From NCBI RefSeq assembly GCF_027942865.1, contig NC_134515.1, forward strand, positions 28,525,949 to 28,589,948: DNA of 64,000 nucleotides, given 5' to 3'. The translations under genes and the position numbers were made by a program. Below are positions 50,773 through 62,649 of this stretch, piece by piece; the first letter of the stretch is position 1; every line of letters starts with the position of its first letter. This DNA is from Odontesthes bonariensis. Its lineage: Eukaryota > Chordata > Actinopteri > Atheriniformes > Atherinopsidae. Below the pieces are notes generated by a model, which ran no database searches, was not told where the DNA came from, and worked only from the letters and a program-made list of their open reading frames with translations.

Positions 50773-50888
50773 ATGGGATTTCATCTCCTCTTGGTGCCCC
50801 GACAATGATCGTGAGACAGCCATGCAGAGGCACAGATAAAGGATCAAACTCGGGGCTTCTATTCCAAGGTGGCTATAAAAAACTGTAA
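50773..50888 (+). promoter_or_regulatory. Upstream open reading frames in the FAM110 leader
   Basis: In the exon starting at 50747, three ATG-initiated short frames precede the main start: 50773-50808 (11 codons plus stop), 50805-50888 (27 codons plus stop, overlapping the first stop as ATGA) and 50822-50839 (5 codons plus stop). All end before 50930. Such frames usually lower translation of the main protein; no effect can be shown from sequence alone. Confidence 0.6.
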
Positions 50889-50929
50889 ACAGAAAGTGGG
50901 CAAGTACGGCTACAATACCAGGAGACAAA

Positions 50930-52192
50930 ATGCCCGTGGAGACGCTCCAAAACCCGGCGAGGCAACCAGCGAGGGCCGCTGTTGTAGTTTCACCGCCACG
51001 CTTGCGGCCTAAGGGCCCAGTGGGACCAGATTTCTACAGGAGAAGCCCAACCGCAGCAGTTAGGCCAAAGCAGAGTGCTGTTGAGAGACTGGAGGCAGAC
51101 AAGGCTAAATATGTCAAGAGTCAGGTGGCTCTTTCCAAACGGCAGCCAGTCAGACCGCCCGAGGTGCTGAAGCCCCTGCTAAACCCTAGCACGCCTCTGC
51201 GGCCCACCAGAAAGACTCCCACCCAAACAAAGGCAAAGCAAGAGGGAGTCCAGCTCAACTTGGAGCACCTGAGTAACCTCATTTGTGATGTCACCGACGG
51301 ACCGCAGTCCAGTACAGCTACTGGGTCCGAAGACAGCAAAGCTCCTGATCGCGCTGCCACTGCGCACCACTCCCCTTGCAAACCCCCTGCAGGTGCTCAG
51401 CAGGTAAAGGAGAAACCACGCCCACCTCCACGTCCTGACTGGTGCAGCCCGGCTAAGGTGAGATTAAAAGCATCTGGACCTGCCAGGGTTGAGGGTCCGA
51501 GCTCTCCTGGGGCTCCAGCTGCAGGGACCGTGCGCAGAGTGGACGTCATGCCTCAGGCTGGTCCTGTGAGGACGTCCTGCAGACCGCCACAGTTCATACG
51601 CCAGCCCCTCCAGCCTTTACATTCCCAGTTTTTGCTCCACCAGGCTGTGTCAAACCTGCGTGTCTTCCACCCCAGAACAACCCCGGGTTCCTCTCCCCTA
51701 AAACCAGTTGTTGTTCCGTCAAAACCTGACGCCTCCCCTGCCGCTGAGACGCCGGCCCCTGCTCCCCCCGGCTTCCCTGCTATCCCACCACCTTCCCCGG
51801 CAATCACCCGTTTGTCCTCCTCCAGCTCTCGGAAGCGCCGCTCTTTGACCCGATCCAAGTCGGACATGAGCGATCGGTACTCGCGTGCCGGAACTGAGCT
51901 GGAGCGCTTCTTCAACCTGTGCGGCTTGGACCCGGCGGACCTGCAGGAGCTGACTGCTTCGAGCTCCGACATCGTGTCGCTCGCTCGTTTTCGCAGCGTT
52001 AGCGCTCCGGGGTCCGAGTGTGCGGGCTCTAACAGAGATGGTGAAGACGAGGAGGAGGATGAAGATGCTGGCAAAGCTGCCGATCGTGTTCCTTACGGCA
52101 TTTCTGTCATTGAGAGAAATGCAAGGGTGATCAAATGGCTCTATGGACTCCGACAGGACAAGGACAACACAACAAAGAGCACCCATTTGTAG
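50930..52192 (+). CDS. FAM110-family protein
   Basis: A single uninterrupted coding exon of 420 residues. The N-terminal block has MPVETLQ (compare MPTETLQ in FAM110B and MPVHTL in FAM110A), GPDFYRRS and SAVERLEADKAKYVKSQ. The C-terminal block from about residue 303 has TRSKSDMSDRYSRAGTELE, RFFNLCGLDPADLQEL, ASSDIVSLARFRS and the closing VPYGISVIERNARVIKWLYG. Between them is a Pro/Ser/Ala-rich variable region, and an acidic run lies near residue 370. Known: FAM110 proteins are centrosome/microtubule-associated and affect cell-cycle progression. It is longer than the human paralogs (271-370). The paralog (A, B, C or D) cannot be fixed by eye: human FAM110C is on 2p like MFSD2B and FKBP1B, whereas FAM110A is near FKBP1A. 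ATTAAA signals lie at 52500 and 53177. Confidence 0.92.
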   Translation: MPVETLQNPARQPARAAVVVSPPRLRPKGPVGPDFYRRSPTAAVRPKQSAVERLEADKAKYVKSQVALSKRQPVRPPEVLKPLLNPSTPLRPTRKTPTQTKAKQEGVQLNLEHLSNLICDVTDGPQSSTATGSEDSKAPDRAATAHHSPCKPPAGAQQVKEKPRPPPRPDWCSPAKVRLKASGPARVEGPSSPGAPAAGTVRRVDVMPQAGPVRTSCRPPQFIRQPLQPLHSQFLLHQAVSNLRVFHPRTTPGSSPLKPVVVPSKPDASPAAETPAPAPPGFPAIPPPSPAITRLSSSSSRKRRSLTRSKSDMSDRYSRAGTELERFFNLCGLDPADLQELTASSSDIVSLARFRSVSAPGSECAGSNRDGEDEEEDEDAGKAADRVPYGISVIERNARVIKWLYGLRQDKDNTTKSTHL

Positions 52193-53747
52193 CACGGTGC
52201 TGAACAGCCTGTGAGCTTTAATTTTCTTTTTCAACATAAATTCTGATCATTCCTGGAGTGACAGGGTCCTGTTAATTAGACTCGCAGTAAACTGAGATAT
52301 GGAATGGGACTCTGTTTTCCACTGTGAGGTGGTTCCATTCTTTTGTTTTTGATGATGAAAATCTTGTTCAGGTCTTTTTGTGTTATTTTGACTTTGTTGT
52401 GAATCTCGTATTCAGGGCCGGTGATGCTGTAATCGCAGCCGCCTCACATCGAAGTGACTTAAATGCTCAACGGGTAACACTGTGCTGTAAGTGGACGGCA
52501 TTAAAGCTGACGTGGTGCAAGCAATACTGTTTGGTTTTCTCTGTTTGTTTTAGAGGATCGCACTGAACCGTAAATCATTTTCACCCGTGGAAGTAGACTC
52601 TTGTCCTCAGAAGCTTTTTAGAAGAGATCACCTCTTGTGCTCCTTAGCCTGAACTGCCTCTGACATCAGCTTGCTGGACATTTTGACCACTCTGACTTTC
52701 TAAATTCCTTCACACATTCACAGCTTTTATATGTGGGTCTCCATTTAGTCTTTTAGACCCATTTCTTTGTGGATTGTTAGTCTTGAGGAGGATCCTAATC
52801 CTGTTTAAAGGTCCACGTTTGTAATTATTTCCACTGTCCAGCTATAGTTTCAGCTAATTTTGGGTGTTTTTTGCAGGTCAAATATGCCGTTTCCGACAGT
52901 AGATGCATACACTTAGATACCCCCAACAGCTGCAGAGTTACCTGCACATCCTCTGATGAAATTTTGGGCTTCTTGGGAATTTCTTTATTTAACCCAGTGC
53001 TCTCTCAAGCAAAGAGAAGGCCTGCCTCGCATGTCGTCATCTTAGCAGGTGTTAATCTTTGGCAGCTACCGTGCAACTGATGATTCAAATGTCATTGCTC
53101 GTGAAGAAGTGATAAACGTGCAGGTGTGACGATGTCTTCCATGTCACAGGTGTGCTTTTATCTGATAATTTGAATAATTAAAATGCCACTTGTTTTGAGT
53201 ATCTTACCTCTATCTCTATCTATTTGTCTTGTAAAGATTAAAAAAGAAAGGCCAACACTTTGCTCACTCTTTCACGGGACAGAAGAATGACGATGGAATC
53301 GACGGGCTTCATTTGATGGAGGAAAATATCACAGGAGATCCACAAGAGGTCAGCACGGTCCGTACTGTTGGGCTTTGTCCTGCAGCGCAGGGATATCTGC
53401 AGTTTCAACAAAGACAGAACCAAAGAGGCGGGAGTCTGTTGGAACACTGAGCCCCTGTAATGATCAACTCAGAATATTTCCCAAACTTGTTTTGCACATT
53501 TAGAAATTCTTAGACTCTTTTTATGTGAGCTGAGTGCGACTCGAATAATCCGCATATTACAGTGTGTTCACATGTCACCATTATTCATCTCACTTGAGAT
53601 GTTTGCATTGAGTTTTTTTCCCCCTGTCATTTAAAGCAGATCTACCACAGCCAGTCACTTTTAATGAGTGTAAGATGAGCAGGTAAAGCGCTTAGGAACA
53701 CTTGCAAACACAAAAGAGCTGCTCAACCAGATTCCAGTTTCACACGA
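52193..53747 (+). other. FAM110 3' UTR and spacer to the MFSD2 gene
   Basis: No further coding block is recognised. Possible poly(A) signals ATTAAA at 52500 and 53177. The rest is an unremarkable spacer. Confidence 0.5.
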
Positions 53748-53840
53748 ATGGGACTTAAGTACAGCTCTGTGTGCTTAGAGAGAGCTATTAGTGCTTACAC
53801 AGTGGTTCCCCTTCAACATTCTTTTTCCTGCCGTCAGACA

Positions 53841-56800
53841 ATGAGTTGTTTTGGGAACTTTACGAATCGGCTCCAGATATTAAGACGTCTCTTATCAAAG
53901 CAGACTGAGGAGTCATGCAGCGACGGTCAGCAGAGGGTAAGACGTGGTCTCTTGATTTCGCATTCGTGTTCCACCACGTTTTGTTGGCGCTTCTCTGGGA
54001 CATTTCAGCTAAAACGCTTAAAAGATCCACTCAGTGTTACAGCTTTTCCAACAGAAAATCATTTGTCCTTCTGTCCTTCCTTCCATGCCTCATTTGGTAA
54101 GCAGCATTTCTCTTTACACGTGACTTGAGATTGATGATACAAGCTTAGGTATGAAAGCAAATGACACAGGTTTCCCATTTCTGGGAAAACCGCGCTGGAC
54201 AGAGCCGCCTCCTTTCACAGCTGCACTCGTGCTGAATGTCCGGCTTCTCCCATTTTCACAGCGGGCGACTGTAAAGATGACGCATCCAAACATCAAGATA
54301 CAACACGGCTGTCTGATTGAGTGCATGAAATAAAGCTATGAATCACCTAACTAACAGAGCTTCCTGTCTGCTCCCCTCGCTGGTCCTCGCAGGGGTCCGG
54401 GGGGATTCCTTTGGTCAGGAAGGTGTGTTATGCTGTGGGTGGGGTCCCGTACCAGATGACCACGGCAGCTATAGGTATTTCCCTGCAGATATTCCTTCTG
54501 GATGTTGTACAGGTAAAAGTCCAAATTGTTTTTTTTACACTTGCAAAGATTATCTGTAACCCTCTCAGTACGGACCTGTGGACAGCTCTCACTTTCGAGA
54601 TAAACACATCAGTTTGAAAGTGATGAAAAAAAATCTTCACAGATGGAGGCCTTCTATGTGTCCATGATCTTATTTTTGAGTCGAGCCTGGGATGCTGTGA
54701 CAGACCCTCTGATTGGATATCTGGTGAGCTGCAGTAACTGGACACCGGTCGGCAAACTCACTCCCTGGTCGGTTGGTTTGGCTGCGCCTTTGAGTCGCTC
54801 CTCATCTTGAATTTGGCCTCCGTTCATCCTCCTGAGCTGTATTCAGAATATATCCATCACTGTTTATCTCACAGGTTGGTCATTTCCACCCCGTTCACTG
54901 TCCTGTCGTACGTGATGCTGTGGTTTGTGCCAACAGACTCGATGTCAGAGGCTGCCTGCGTGCTTTGGTTCCTCGTGGCGGCCTGCCTCTTCGAGACACT
55001 CATGAGTGTACGTATGTGCTCGTTTAGAAGCGGTGGGAAAGTAGCCAAGTACATTCAGTTGAGGCACCTGCTCTAAACGGGAGTGTTTCCATTTATTGAC
55101 TCTCTCACCACTTTTTTCTTTTTTTTTTTTTTTTTTTTCAGTGTGCTGCTGGCATCAAATTAGAAATGTCTTTGTATTTTTTTTTTTAAGTAAAGTTAAG
55201 TTGGTCAAGAAAGAAAATCATTTATTTAGACTTTTCCACTATATATTCACAGTAAAACTTTCTGCTTAAGTTTACAGTTTAACTTTGAGTCAGTTTCACT
55301 CATGTTTGGCGCCATTTGTTTGAAAGGTTTTGAAATACCTGGACTAAACTTGTGGTTTCCAAACTTTTTGGCCTCCACCATCTTCCAAAAAGCAGTGCTG
55401 GCTGCAGTTCACCTGCTCCGTTTAAAAAATGAAGTTCAACTGATTCAATAACTCAAAGATCAGAAAAAAGTCCTTCGGTGTCTGTATAGTGGCGGATATT
55501 TGGGACTATGTCGTGACTGACTGAAATTTCATCTTTTTAGGTGTACCGTTATTTCTGCTCAAACACTTTTAGGAAAAAAAAAGTTTAAAAAGGAGATGGA
55601 TTGGAACAAAAGTTAATCCCTTCCTGCAGCTTTGCTGCTTGGACTTGGACTTCTGGTGACAGCATGTTGATGAAGATTCTCAGTCATCCGGGTCATGGTG
55701 ACCATAAGAGCTTGAATAAGGGCAGCTGTGTCATCTTTATAGATTTGGGTGCTTGTACTTTGGTCTCTGCCTGAGGGTGTTCTTGGGTTTGAAAGTACAC
55801 ATTATGTTTGGAGAAGATCCTTCTAAGTTTCTCTAAGACTCCTGCCACATGTGGAATTGCAATACATATCCTGTTATACTCTGCTTATAAGCTGACACTC
55901 CCCACCATCTAGTTTAGAACTGAAGAAGCCTTTCAGATAAGAGGTGAAACGTCTTTAAGATCCAAGAACAAGTCCAGTTGCCCTTATTCAAGCTCTTGTC
56001 ACTGTATCTGCTGCCATTTGCACCAGGCCGCATTACCATGGCTACTGGGTTTCACACGTCTCGTGTAGAGTCGGCCTGCATCATGTTTTCCTCCTGTCCT
56101 CTGAACAGTGCTATAACGTCCCCTACGTCTCACTGAACATGTTCCTGGGGGGGCACCAGAGGGACAGAGACTCTGCCACCGCCTACAGTAGGAATAACCA
56201 CGCTCACCCACTGCCTCACGTCTCAGAATCCCTTGAAGCCAAACAAAAATTCCGACCTCTTTTGCATTTCTATCATCCTTTCGGCTAGGAATGAGTGTGG
56301 AGATGATGGCGATGCTGCTGGCTTCAGTAATTCAGGGACAAGTTGTGTCGGTGTACAACACGGAGAAGCAGGAGGCCTGTGAGCAGCTGGACCAGGCCCA
56401 TCAAACACCTCAGAGCACATCTGCACCACAAGCTGCGTCGCTACAGGAAACGGTACCCAGCCAAACCGCTTTGTGTTGGCACTGCACTCCCCTACACCCT
56501 GGGAGATCCTGTTGCACTGTAATTTACTGTTCTTGGCTCGACGTAGGTATTGTTGTGCGTTCAACTGTGACATGCGCATGCTTCTACTTATCTTACCAAC
56601 ATTTTTTTTTTTTTTTTTTTTAAATTTACCAAATTTGTTTTTCTATTTTGACACGTACCCATTGTTTTTTATTCTGTTATCTTTCGTCATATTTATTTGA
56701 CATTATATTTCCACAATCATTTGCTTATTCTTTTACAGAAAGAGTCTTTTTAAATGCTCCTCTTGGAGACAAAAAGCAAGTCCCCATTAGTCATAATCAC

Positions 56801-59536
56801 ATCCACCGAAGCTTGAAGAGAGAAGTCCATAGATTTTAGACTTGGTTTAAGGTCTGGGCTCACGTCAGGGTAACTCCTGGAAATGAATGTAAGTCAATGT
56901 ACTGTCCTCCGAAGTGATGGAGGTGTGTTTGTGGGCTTTGAGAAACGTGTTTGAGAAGCTTATTGGGGACCAAAATGGTGTGCCTCAAACGTTTAGGGGC
57001 TTTTTGAGGGTCAAAACTATGGTCAAAGGTTAGTAGTAGTCTATGGGAACCGACCTTAAGCATTCAGCTCTGGATATGGTTTGTATTTGTCAAAACTAAT
57101 TATTACAGCTAATTGAGACTCAGTACAATGATGGTATGCCACATAAATATGTTTAGCTTAAAAAAAGACTTCTTGTGGCAACAGCCTACCTGACTCTGTC
57201 CGTACGCCTCCAACCACTCCCAAAGCTCACTTGTGCAAATATTATCTTTCCCGCTGGTTTTACTGTGATAAGGTAACTATTTCTTGTTGCAGCTGCACAT
57301 ATTTGTCCCAGGCACAGTTACATGCTCTCATTTAAACCCTTAGCAAGACTGTGTTTATGCGAGTGCTTATGAAGGCATTCCTTTAACCACAAGTTAAACA
57401 CTAGTGTTAATCATAATGCCCATAAATAACATTTTTAAAATGGAGTAACTTGACACAGTTTGAGAGCAAGGTTAAAAAAAATTCTAATCCGGACTTTTGA
57501 CCTGCGTTTGTATGCCTCTTTTCATGAGTTTTGTATGCTTTTTTTCACCAGTTCTGTGTTTTCTTTATGCCCCCCCCTCCAGCAAAAGGCTTTTCTGGTC
57601 TCTGCCCTGGTCATGGGTGCCTTGTTTTTCCTCTGCAGCGTGGTTCTCTTCTTCGGCGTGAGGGAGGAGCGGGGTGAGTTAGTCAGACACAGCAGCATTC
57701 AAACCCCTAAAAATAAAACGGTTAATCACTGTAATTTAAAGATCCAGTCGTGTGAAAACGAAAGCGCACCATACATCACACAGAAACTGCCTCAAGTTAT
57801 TGCTAAAGCTAATGAAGCACTTGTATTTTTCACTCTTCCTCTACATTTTGACTTCATTCAATTAAGTTATTTATGTGTTCATGTGAGGTTTCATTCACCT
57901 AATTTTAATACTTGATGATTTTCTATGACTGCTGATATCTATGAGCCTAGAATTAGAAGAGGACGCACATTTTCTTTTGTTTTGTTTTTTTTAGCCACAC
58001 ATCTGACATCTCTCCCTGAAAGTAATTCCCTTATATCTATTTTTCCCTTCCCCCAGCTCCTCTCTGCTCTGACAAAATGCGACCATCCTATCTGAACTCG
58101 CTAAAGATGCTGATATCCCACGTCCCCTACCAAAGGCTCGTGCTCGGCTTTGTGTTCAGCGTACTTGCCTTTCAGGTACACTTTATGCTCAGCACGGCTG
58201 TGATGCGTTTGTCAAAGCAGAACACAGAGAGATTTGTTGTCTAATCAACACATTTTGTTTCTTGGTTTATTATTTTTGTCATTTCCAAACTCACGGATGT
58301 ATTTGATAACATCTGTCACTTTCTTGTTCCTTGTCCATTCCGTCTAAGATGTCTTTGGGCAACTTTGCACTGTTCTGCAGTCACGCGGCCGGGCTGGGAT
58401 CCCAGTTCCAGCTCCTCCTGCTGGTCTTACTGGTAAAATGCAACTATACTACAAACACTACGCAGCAAGGAGGTTGTAAATGCAGCAGTTCAGATGTTTG
58501 TTTGTTTGTTTGTTTTTCTCTGAATATGTTTTTTAAATTGAAAATCTTTTCTTCTTTCCATAGGTTTCTGCATCAGTAGCAGTTCCTCTGTGGCAAATAG
58601 TTCTTCTGAGAATTGGAAAAAAGACCACACTTTTCATCGGACTATCGGTGAGAAATCCGAAAGAAGATTATTTTTCTGCTTCGTGAATATTCTTCTTACC
58701 CACGGGGCCTTTTTGTGTCCGTCTCAGCTCTTCATCCCAGCAGCGGTCGTAGTTGCCTGTGTCCCCAGTAACCTGCCGGTCTTCATCACCATGTGCACTC
58801 TGATGGGTTTCAGTGTGGCGACCATGTTCTTGTTGCCCTGGTGAGCCTAAGAATTCTAGTCTTTGCACAGAGTCTGCATGTGGAGCACATGACCCTGGCG
58901 AGTGAGGAGCATTCCACGAGCGATGTATCTTCAGAACGTTTTGTTAAAAACTGACTGTGATCTCTCAGTTTATGATGTGCATGCTACAGGTCAATGCTCC
59001 CAGATGTGGTGGATGACTTTGCTCTGAGACACCCCTCCTGTAAAGACCTGGAGCCTCTGTTCTTCTCTGGTTATGCCTTCTGCAGTAAGCTGGCAGGAGG
59101 GCTGTCTGTTGGACTCTCAACCATGACATTACAGTAAGGCCTTCACCCGGGCACCTCATTAATTTCTTGTGTGTGTGCATCACTTCGTGTTTGATATTTC
59201 TTGCTCTGCTGGTCTACAGGATTGTGGGCTACAAGGCAGGTGCGTGTAACCATGGAGACGGAGTGGCGACAGCTCTGATTGTGCTGTTCTCACCAGCTCC
59301 CATCACACTTCTGCTGATAGGGATGGTGTTTTTTTACACCTACCCAGTCAATGAGAGACGACGCTCACAGCTCCAGGAACAGCTCCAGTAGGTGGCTTTT
59401 TGGAGGATTTTTTTTTCTTTTCTTTCTTTTTATTCTTCAACACATCAAGCCACCAACTGCAACAGAAATGTTAGCTTTGAAGCAGCCTTGTGCTTTAAAA
59501 TGTATAAAATTACAATATGAAAATGACAGTTTGAAG

Positions 59537-59570
<34 letters not shown>

Positions 59571-60648
59571 CCCAGAATCCAAAGTTTTCCTTGGCTATAT
59601 AACAGATTTCAGCTTGTTGTTTCGCTCTTTGTTGGGACCCAAAACTGAGCAGCTGTGTTCAGTGGGAAACATTTCAAATTCCACTTCCAAATAAGCACCA
59701 ATAGAAGTGTCCGTGAGTGTCGTAAGACTTCCCATTTCAGATGAACTACACACGCATGTTGTTTTTGAATGATTCAGGATTGGACAGTACACATAACATT
59801 GGGCTTGGCTAAACAAAGAAAAAAGGTTGCTAAGATTGCTGTGCTTTTGGTCAGTAGGAAATCAAACCAGTAGTTCAACATTTTAGTTAGGATGCGTATT
59901 TACTTTCATGTGAATTAGGTATTTTAGAAGACCTGTTCCGAAATAGTCGGCATTCTTTGTAAATAAAGACAGAATGCACCGATCCCCACTTTGATAGAGA
60001 ATGTGAAGGTACTTCACAGCATGTTGCATGGTGAGATGTGAGTGCCATCTTGTAATGCTCTCCTCTGCCTACTGCTGTTGTTGCCAGTTTTTTTTTTTTT
60101 CTTTTCATTTATGTTATATATTCATGAAATATTATATTTTGTTATGGTTTGTTTAAAAGAAATGCATACTCAGAAGTCTGGGGCAATAAACTAATTGCAT
60201 TTTCTTTTCAGGTATTTTCATATGAAATATATAGAAATATGTATGTGTATATATAAAGATATAATTTGTTTTTTATTGTTGATCTAGCCCAGTGGCACCT
60301 TCATCAGCATCATCACCAGACCCACGAGAGTGCATGGAGCTGCAGCAGTCTCCTGCCATTGTGGCATCGGGTTCTAACCTGAAGACCAGCTCGTTGAACA
60401 AGGCCGATTCCTCAACATGCTCCCGTCAGCATGATAAAAACTGCTCACTAAAGTCATCCACCTGTTCAAATGTCTCAAACAGACCGTCCGGAAAAAGCTG
60501 CAGGTCAACATCGCACGTTCCGTCAAATATAAACCCTCAGCTGCATAGGCAGATACTCGGTCCTTACCAGCACTCGGCAGAAGAGAGACTGGGGGTGAAT
60601 CTTTCAGGGAATCGGTCACATGTGCGATCCAAGGTGTCATGGGTGTAG
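53841..60648 (+). CDS. mfsd2b: MFSD2-family sodium-dependent lipid transporter (MFSD2B by synteny)
   Basis: Exons: 53841-53936, 54393-54512, 54643-54767, 54875-55007, 56109-56187, 56289-56452, 57583-57673, 58057-58175, 58349-58432, 58564-58647, 58728-58840, 58990-59133 and 59220-59387, then either a stop directly at 59389-59391 (507 residues) or a last exon 60288-60648 (626 residues). An earlier in-frame ATG lies at 53748. Seen: twelve-helix MFS layout; VCYAVGGVPYQ; RAWDAVTDP with Asp89 and Asp93; RDRDSATAYRMSVE; SMLPDVVDDF; Lys about 436 in AFCSKLAGG. In MFSD2A the equivalent Asp and Lys residues are needed for sodium-coupled lysolipid uptake. Known roles: MFSD2A imports lysophosphatidylcholine-DHA, and MFSD2B exports sphingosine-1-phosphate. 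The adjoining FKBP gene favours MFSD2B, but RAWDAVTDP and YPVNERRR look more like MFSD2A, so the paralog and substrate are not settled. Confidence 0.88.
55030..55105. repeat. Degenerate fish repeat fragment
   Basis: GGTGGGAAAGTAGCCAAGTA, CATTCAGTTGAGG and GTGTTTCCATTT echo the common teleost repeat GTGGAAAGTAACTAAGTACA..GAGTATTTCCATTT. It starts a few bases inside MFSD2 intron 4 (donor at 55008). Confidence 0.4.
55660..55998. mobile_element. Fish interspersed repeat with inverted arms
   Basis: AAGAGCTTGAATAAGGGCA at 55706-55724 is exactly complementary to 55979-55997. Between them are GAAGAAGCC, GAGGTGAAACGTCTTTAAGA and GTCCAGTTGCC, a wording seen across teleost genomes, I think at the ends of Penelope-like retroelements. 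GATTCTCAGTCATCCGGGTC at 55674 belongs to the same repeat. No protein-coding part is present. The family assignment is from memory and tentative. Confidence 0.6.
59540..59570. repeat. Poly-T run
   Basis: About 31 T in the last intron or alternative 3' UTR of the MFSD2 gene. Confidence 0.85.
60185..60190 (+). terminator. mfsd2b: Candidate poly(A) signal for the short MFSD2 transcript
   Basis: AATAAA about 0.8 kb past the early stop at 59389-59391 and just upstream of the candidate last exon. It could end transcripts that keep the intron and use the short C-terminus. Confidence 0.35.
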
Positions 60649-60768
60649 GGGGCTCCGTCACCCCAACACTGAGACACTGAGAAAATTTACCTGTCCAAAG
60701 TGTACTAGTCTATTAGCACTAATTAATATGACATTTTTTATAACCTAATATTTCAGTTCTGATGGATT

Positions 60769-60774
60769 AATAAA
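60769..60774 (+). terminator. mfsd2b: Candidate poly(A) signal of the long MFSD2 transcript
   Basis: AATAAA 121 bases past the stop of the candidate last exon (60648). Another AATAAA is at 61326. Confidence 0.45.
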
Positions 60775-60898
60775 CAGATATTATCTTTGCTGAAGTGTTG
60801 CAGTTTGACGCTGCTTTTATGAATCCCAAAAACATAAGAAAGTCTAGAGTTTGATTGCAACTCATCTGTTAATTGCTCCGTTTTATTTATTGTTATTG

Positions 60899-60899
<1 letters not shown>

Positions 60900-60929
<30 letters not shown>
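60900..60929. repeat. Poly-T run
   Basis: About 30 T just past the MFSD2 gene; no flanking retro-element recognised. Confidence 0.85.
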
Positions 60930-60934
60930 CTCCC

Positions 60935-62649
60935 CCCATTACTTGTGGCGACTTGGATAACAGGGAGCAGCGATGCAGTGCAATGTTAAAACCCTTACGC
61001 ACACACTTCTAAGTTTTCACTTCTGTTAGTCTCCTGAGCTAAGTCGCCTGCTCTCTTCCCGTGGTAAAAACAGCCACGAACATTTACAGACACATATCTT
61101 TCTGTTCATCTGCTCTCTCTGTGTCTTAATGTCATCGTCATCTCTCAGAACTTGCTTTGGTGTACGGCGCCTCCTCGTCTGGTATGAAGGAGCTGATCTT
61201 AAGAACGGATGGTCCATCATCATCATTGTGTTGTCAATGTTATTTGAGTGTTTTTCTTCTCCTACTTTCCTATGTATGGTGGCTGAGATAAATGGTTTGA
61301 AAATGTTTGCTTTTTTTTTTTTTTAAATAAAAATGTGTCTTGACATGTTGCATAAAGTGCCCTATTCTTAATGACTCAAATACCTCTGAGCACACATTCA
61401 GTCTTATCACCAAATTCCATCACATGTCAGCCTTTGTCTGTAGGGATTCTTTGGTTCATTTTCATTCGTTGGCCGAATCATTTTGGCAACATTTGTGCAG
61501 TTTTCCATCGACAGCCCTCATATTTCCACCCGGAGAGCTTTCTTTGTGACACAATGGGTGTCAAACTGTCAGGATTTCATATGTAAAAAGCCTCAGAAAC
61601 TAGTCCAGTCAGCTCGAATGTGATCAAAAGGATTTATTTGTAATCTGGATCCACTTTTCAGTGCGGCAGAAAATGTGGTTACAACATCAACGTGTCAAAA
61701 AACACACATTTGTTTGACCACAGTGACCGTTTAATCAGTTGTGAGTTGAATGTGAGCAAGTACTGGTTTGTATAAAGGTATTTCTCCAAAACATATAATA
61801 TCAGCATATGTCAGTATTACAATTTCCTTGGTGGTTGAAATGGGGGTCAACACAAAAATATAATTTAAACAAAAAACAAAGTTTTATATCAAATGATACA
61901 AATATGTGGAACTATAAACACTGCTGCCAACAAGAAGGTTCCAGGACATTGTAAAGGGACTTGCTGGGATGGATAGTTTGGTGTAAAGGTGGGAAATCTA
62001 GTAAATACTTCTATATCAAAACTTAGATGTGGCTGCTGTGACTACTGCACATTACGGAGTGGGCCTACAGGACCACTGGACCCAACGTGTCAGGGGTCCC
62101 TGGGTCTTCTTCCAGAAATATAAAGACATTCAACAACCAAAATGAGTTTCAAAAAGAGACTTAAATTTGAGAAAATGACTAAATGGCTAAAGCAGGAGGC
62201 AAAATGACAAGAGGTCCATAAAAAGATACATAAAGAAGTCAGAACAAGCATAAATGTGTAGTTTGTTCTTATTTTGAGTCCGCTTCAGTCTGGGTATCTT
62301 GGTCCCCATGTGATAAGTCGGGGCTCTTATACTATTTTAATCCTAGGGACCCCTTATAGAAGGCTCCTTCTGAATTGGTTGGTATTAATACTAAGGTTGA
62401 AAACAAGTTGCCTTTATTTCAGTTTTACGCTCCACAAATTACTTCTGCGTTTGGGCCAACGCTTAGTTTCAAGAGATTTCAAGAGTAGAATCAATTTTTT
62501 ATTTTTTTTAATAATGATAATAATATATCAGGTGGCTCATTTTTGTCCATCCATGTCCGCCCGTTCGTCAGCAGGCCGCCCCAGCCTCCTCCTTCCGCTG
62601 CGAGTATTGTAGGGTGGTCGAGAGGAAGGAAGGATACTGTAGAGCGAAA
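60935..62649 (+). other. Spacer and FKBP gene promoter/5' UTR
   Basis: No gene is recognised in 60935-62540. The last ~110 bases before 62650 are GC-rich (GTCCGCCCGTTCGTCAGC, GGCCGCCCCAGCC), consistent with a promoter or 5' UTR; no TATA box seen. Confidence 0.5.

Noticed and set aside
51553-52237. Long minus-strand frames opposite FAM110
   Set aside because: Antisense shadows of a GC-rich coding exon; the sense frame has clear FAM110 motifs at both ends.
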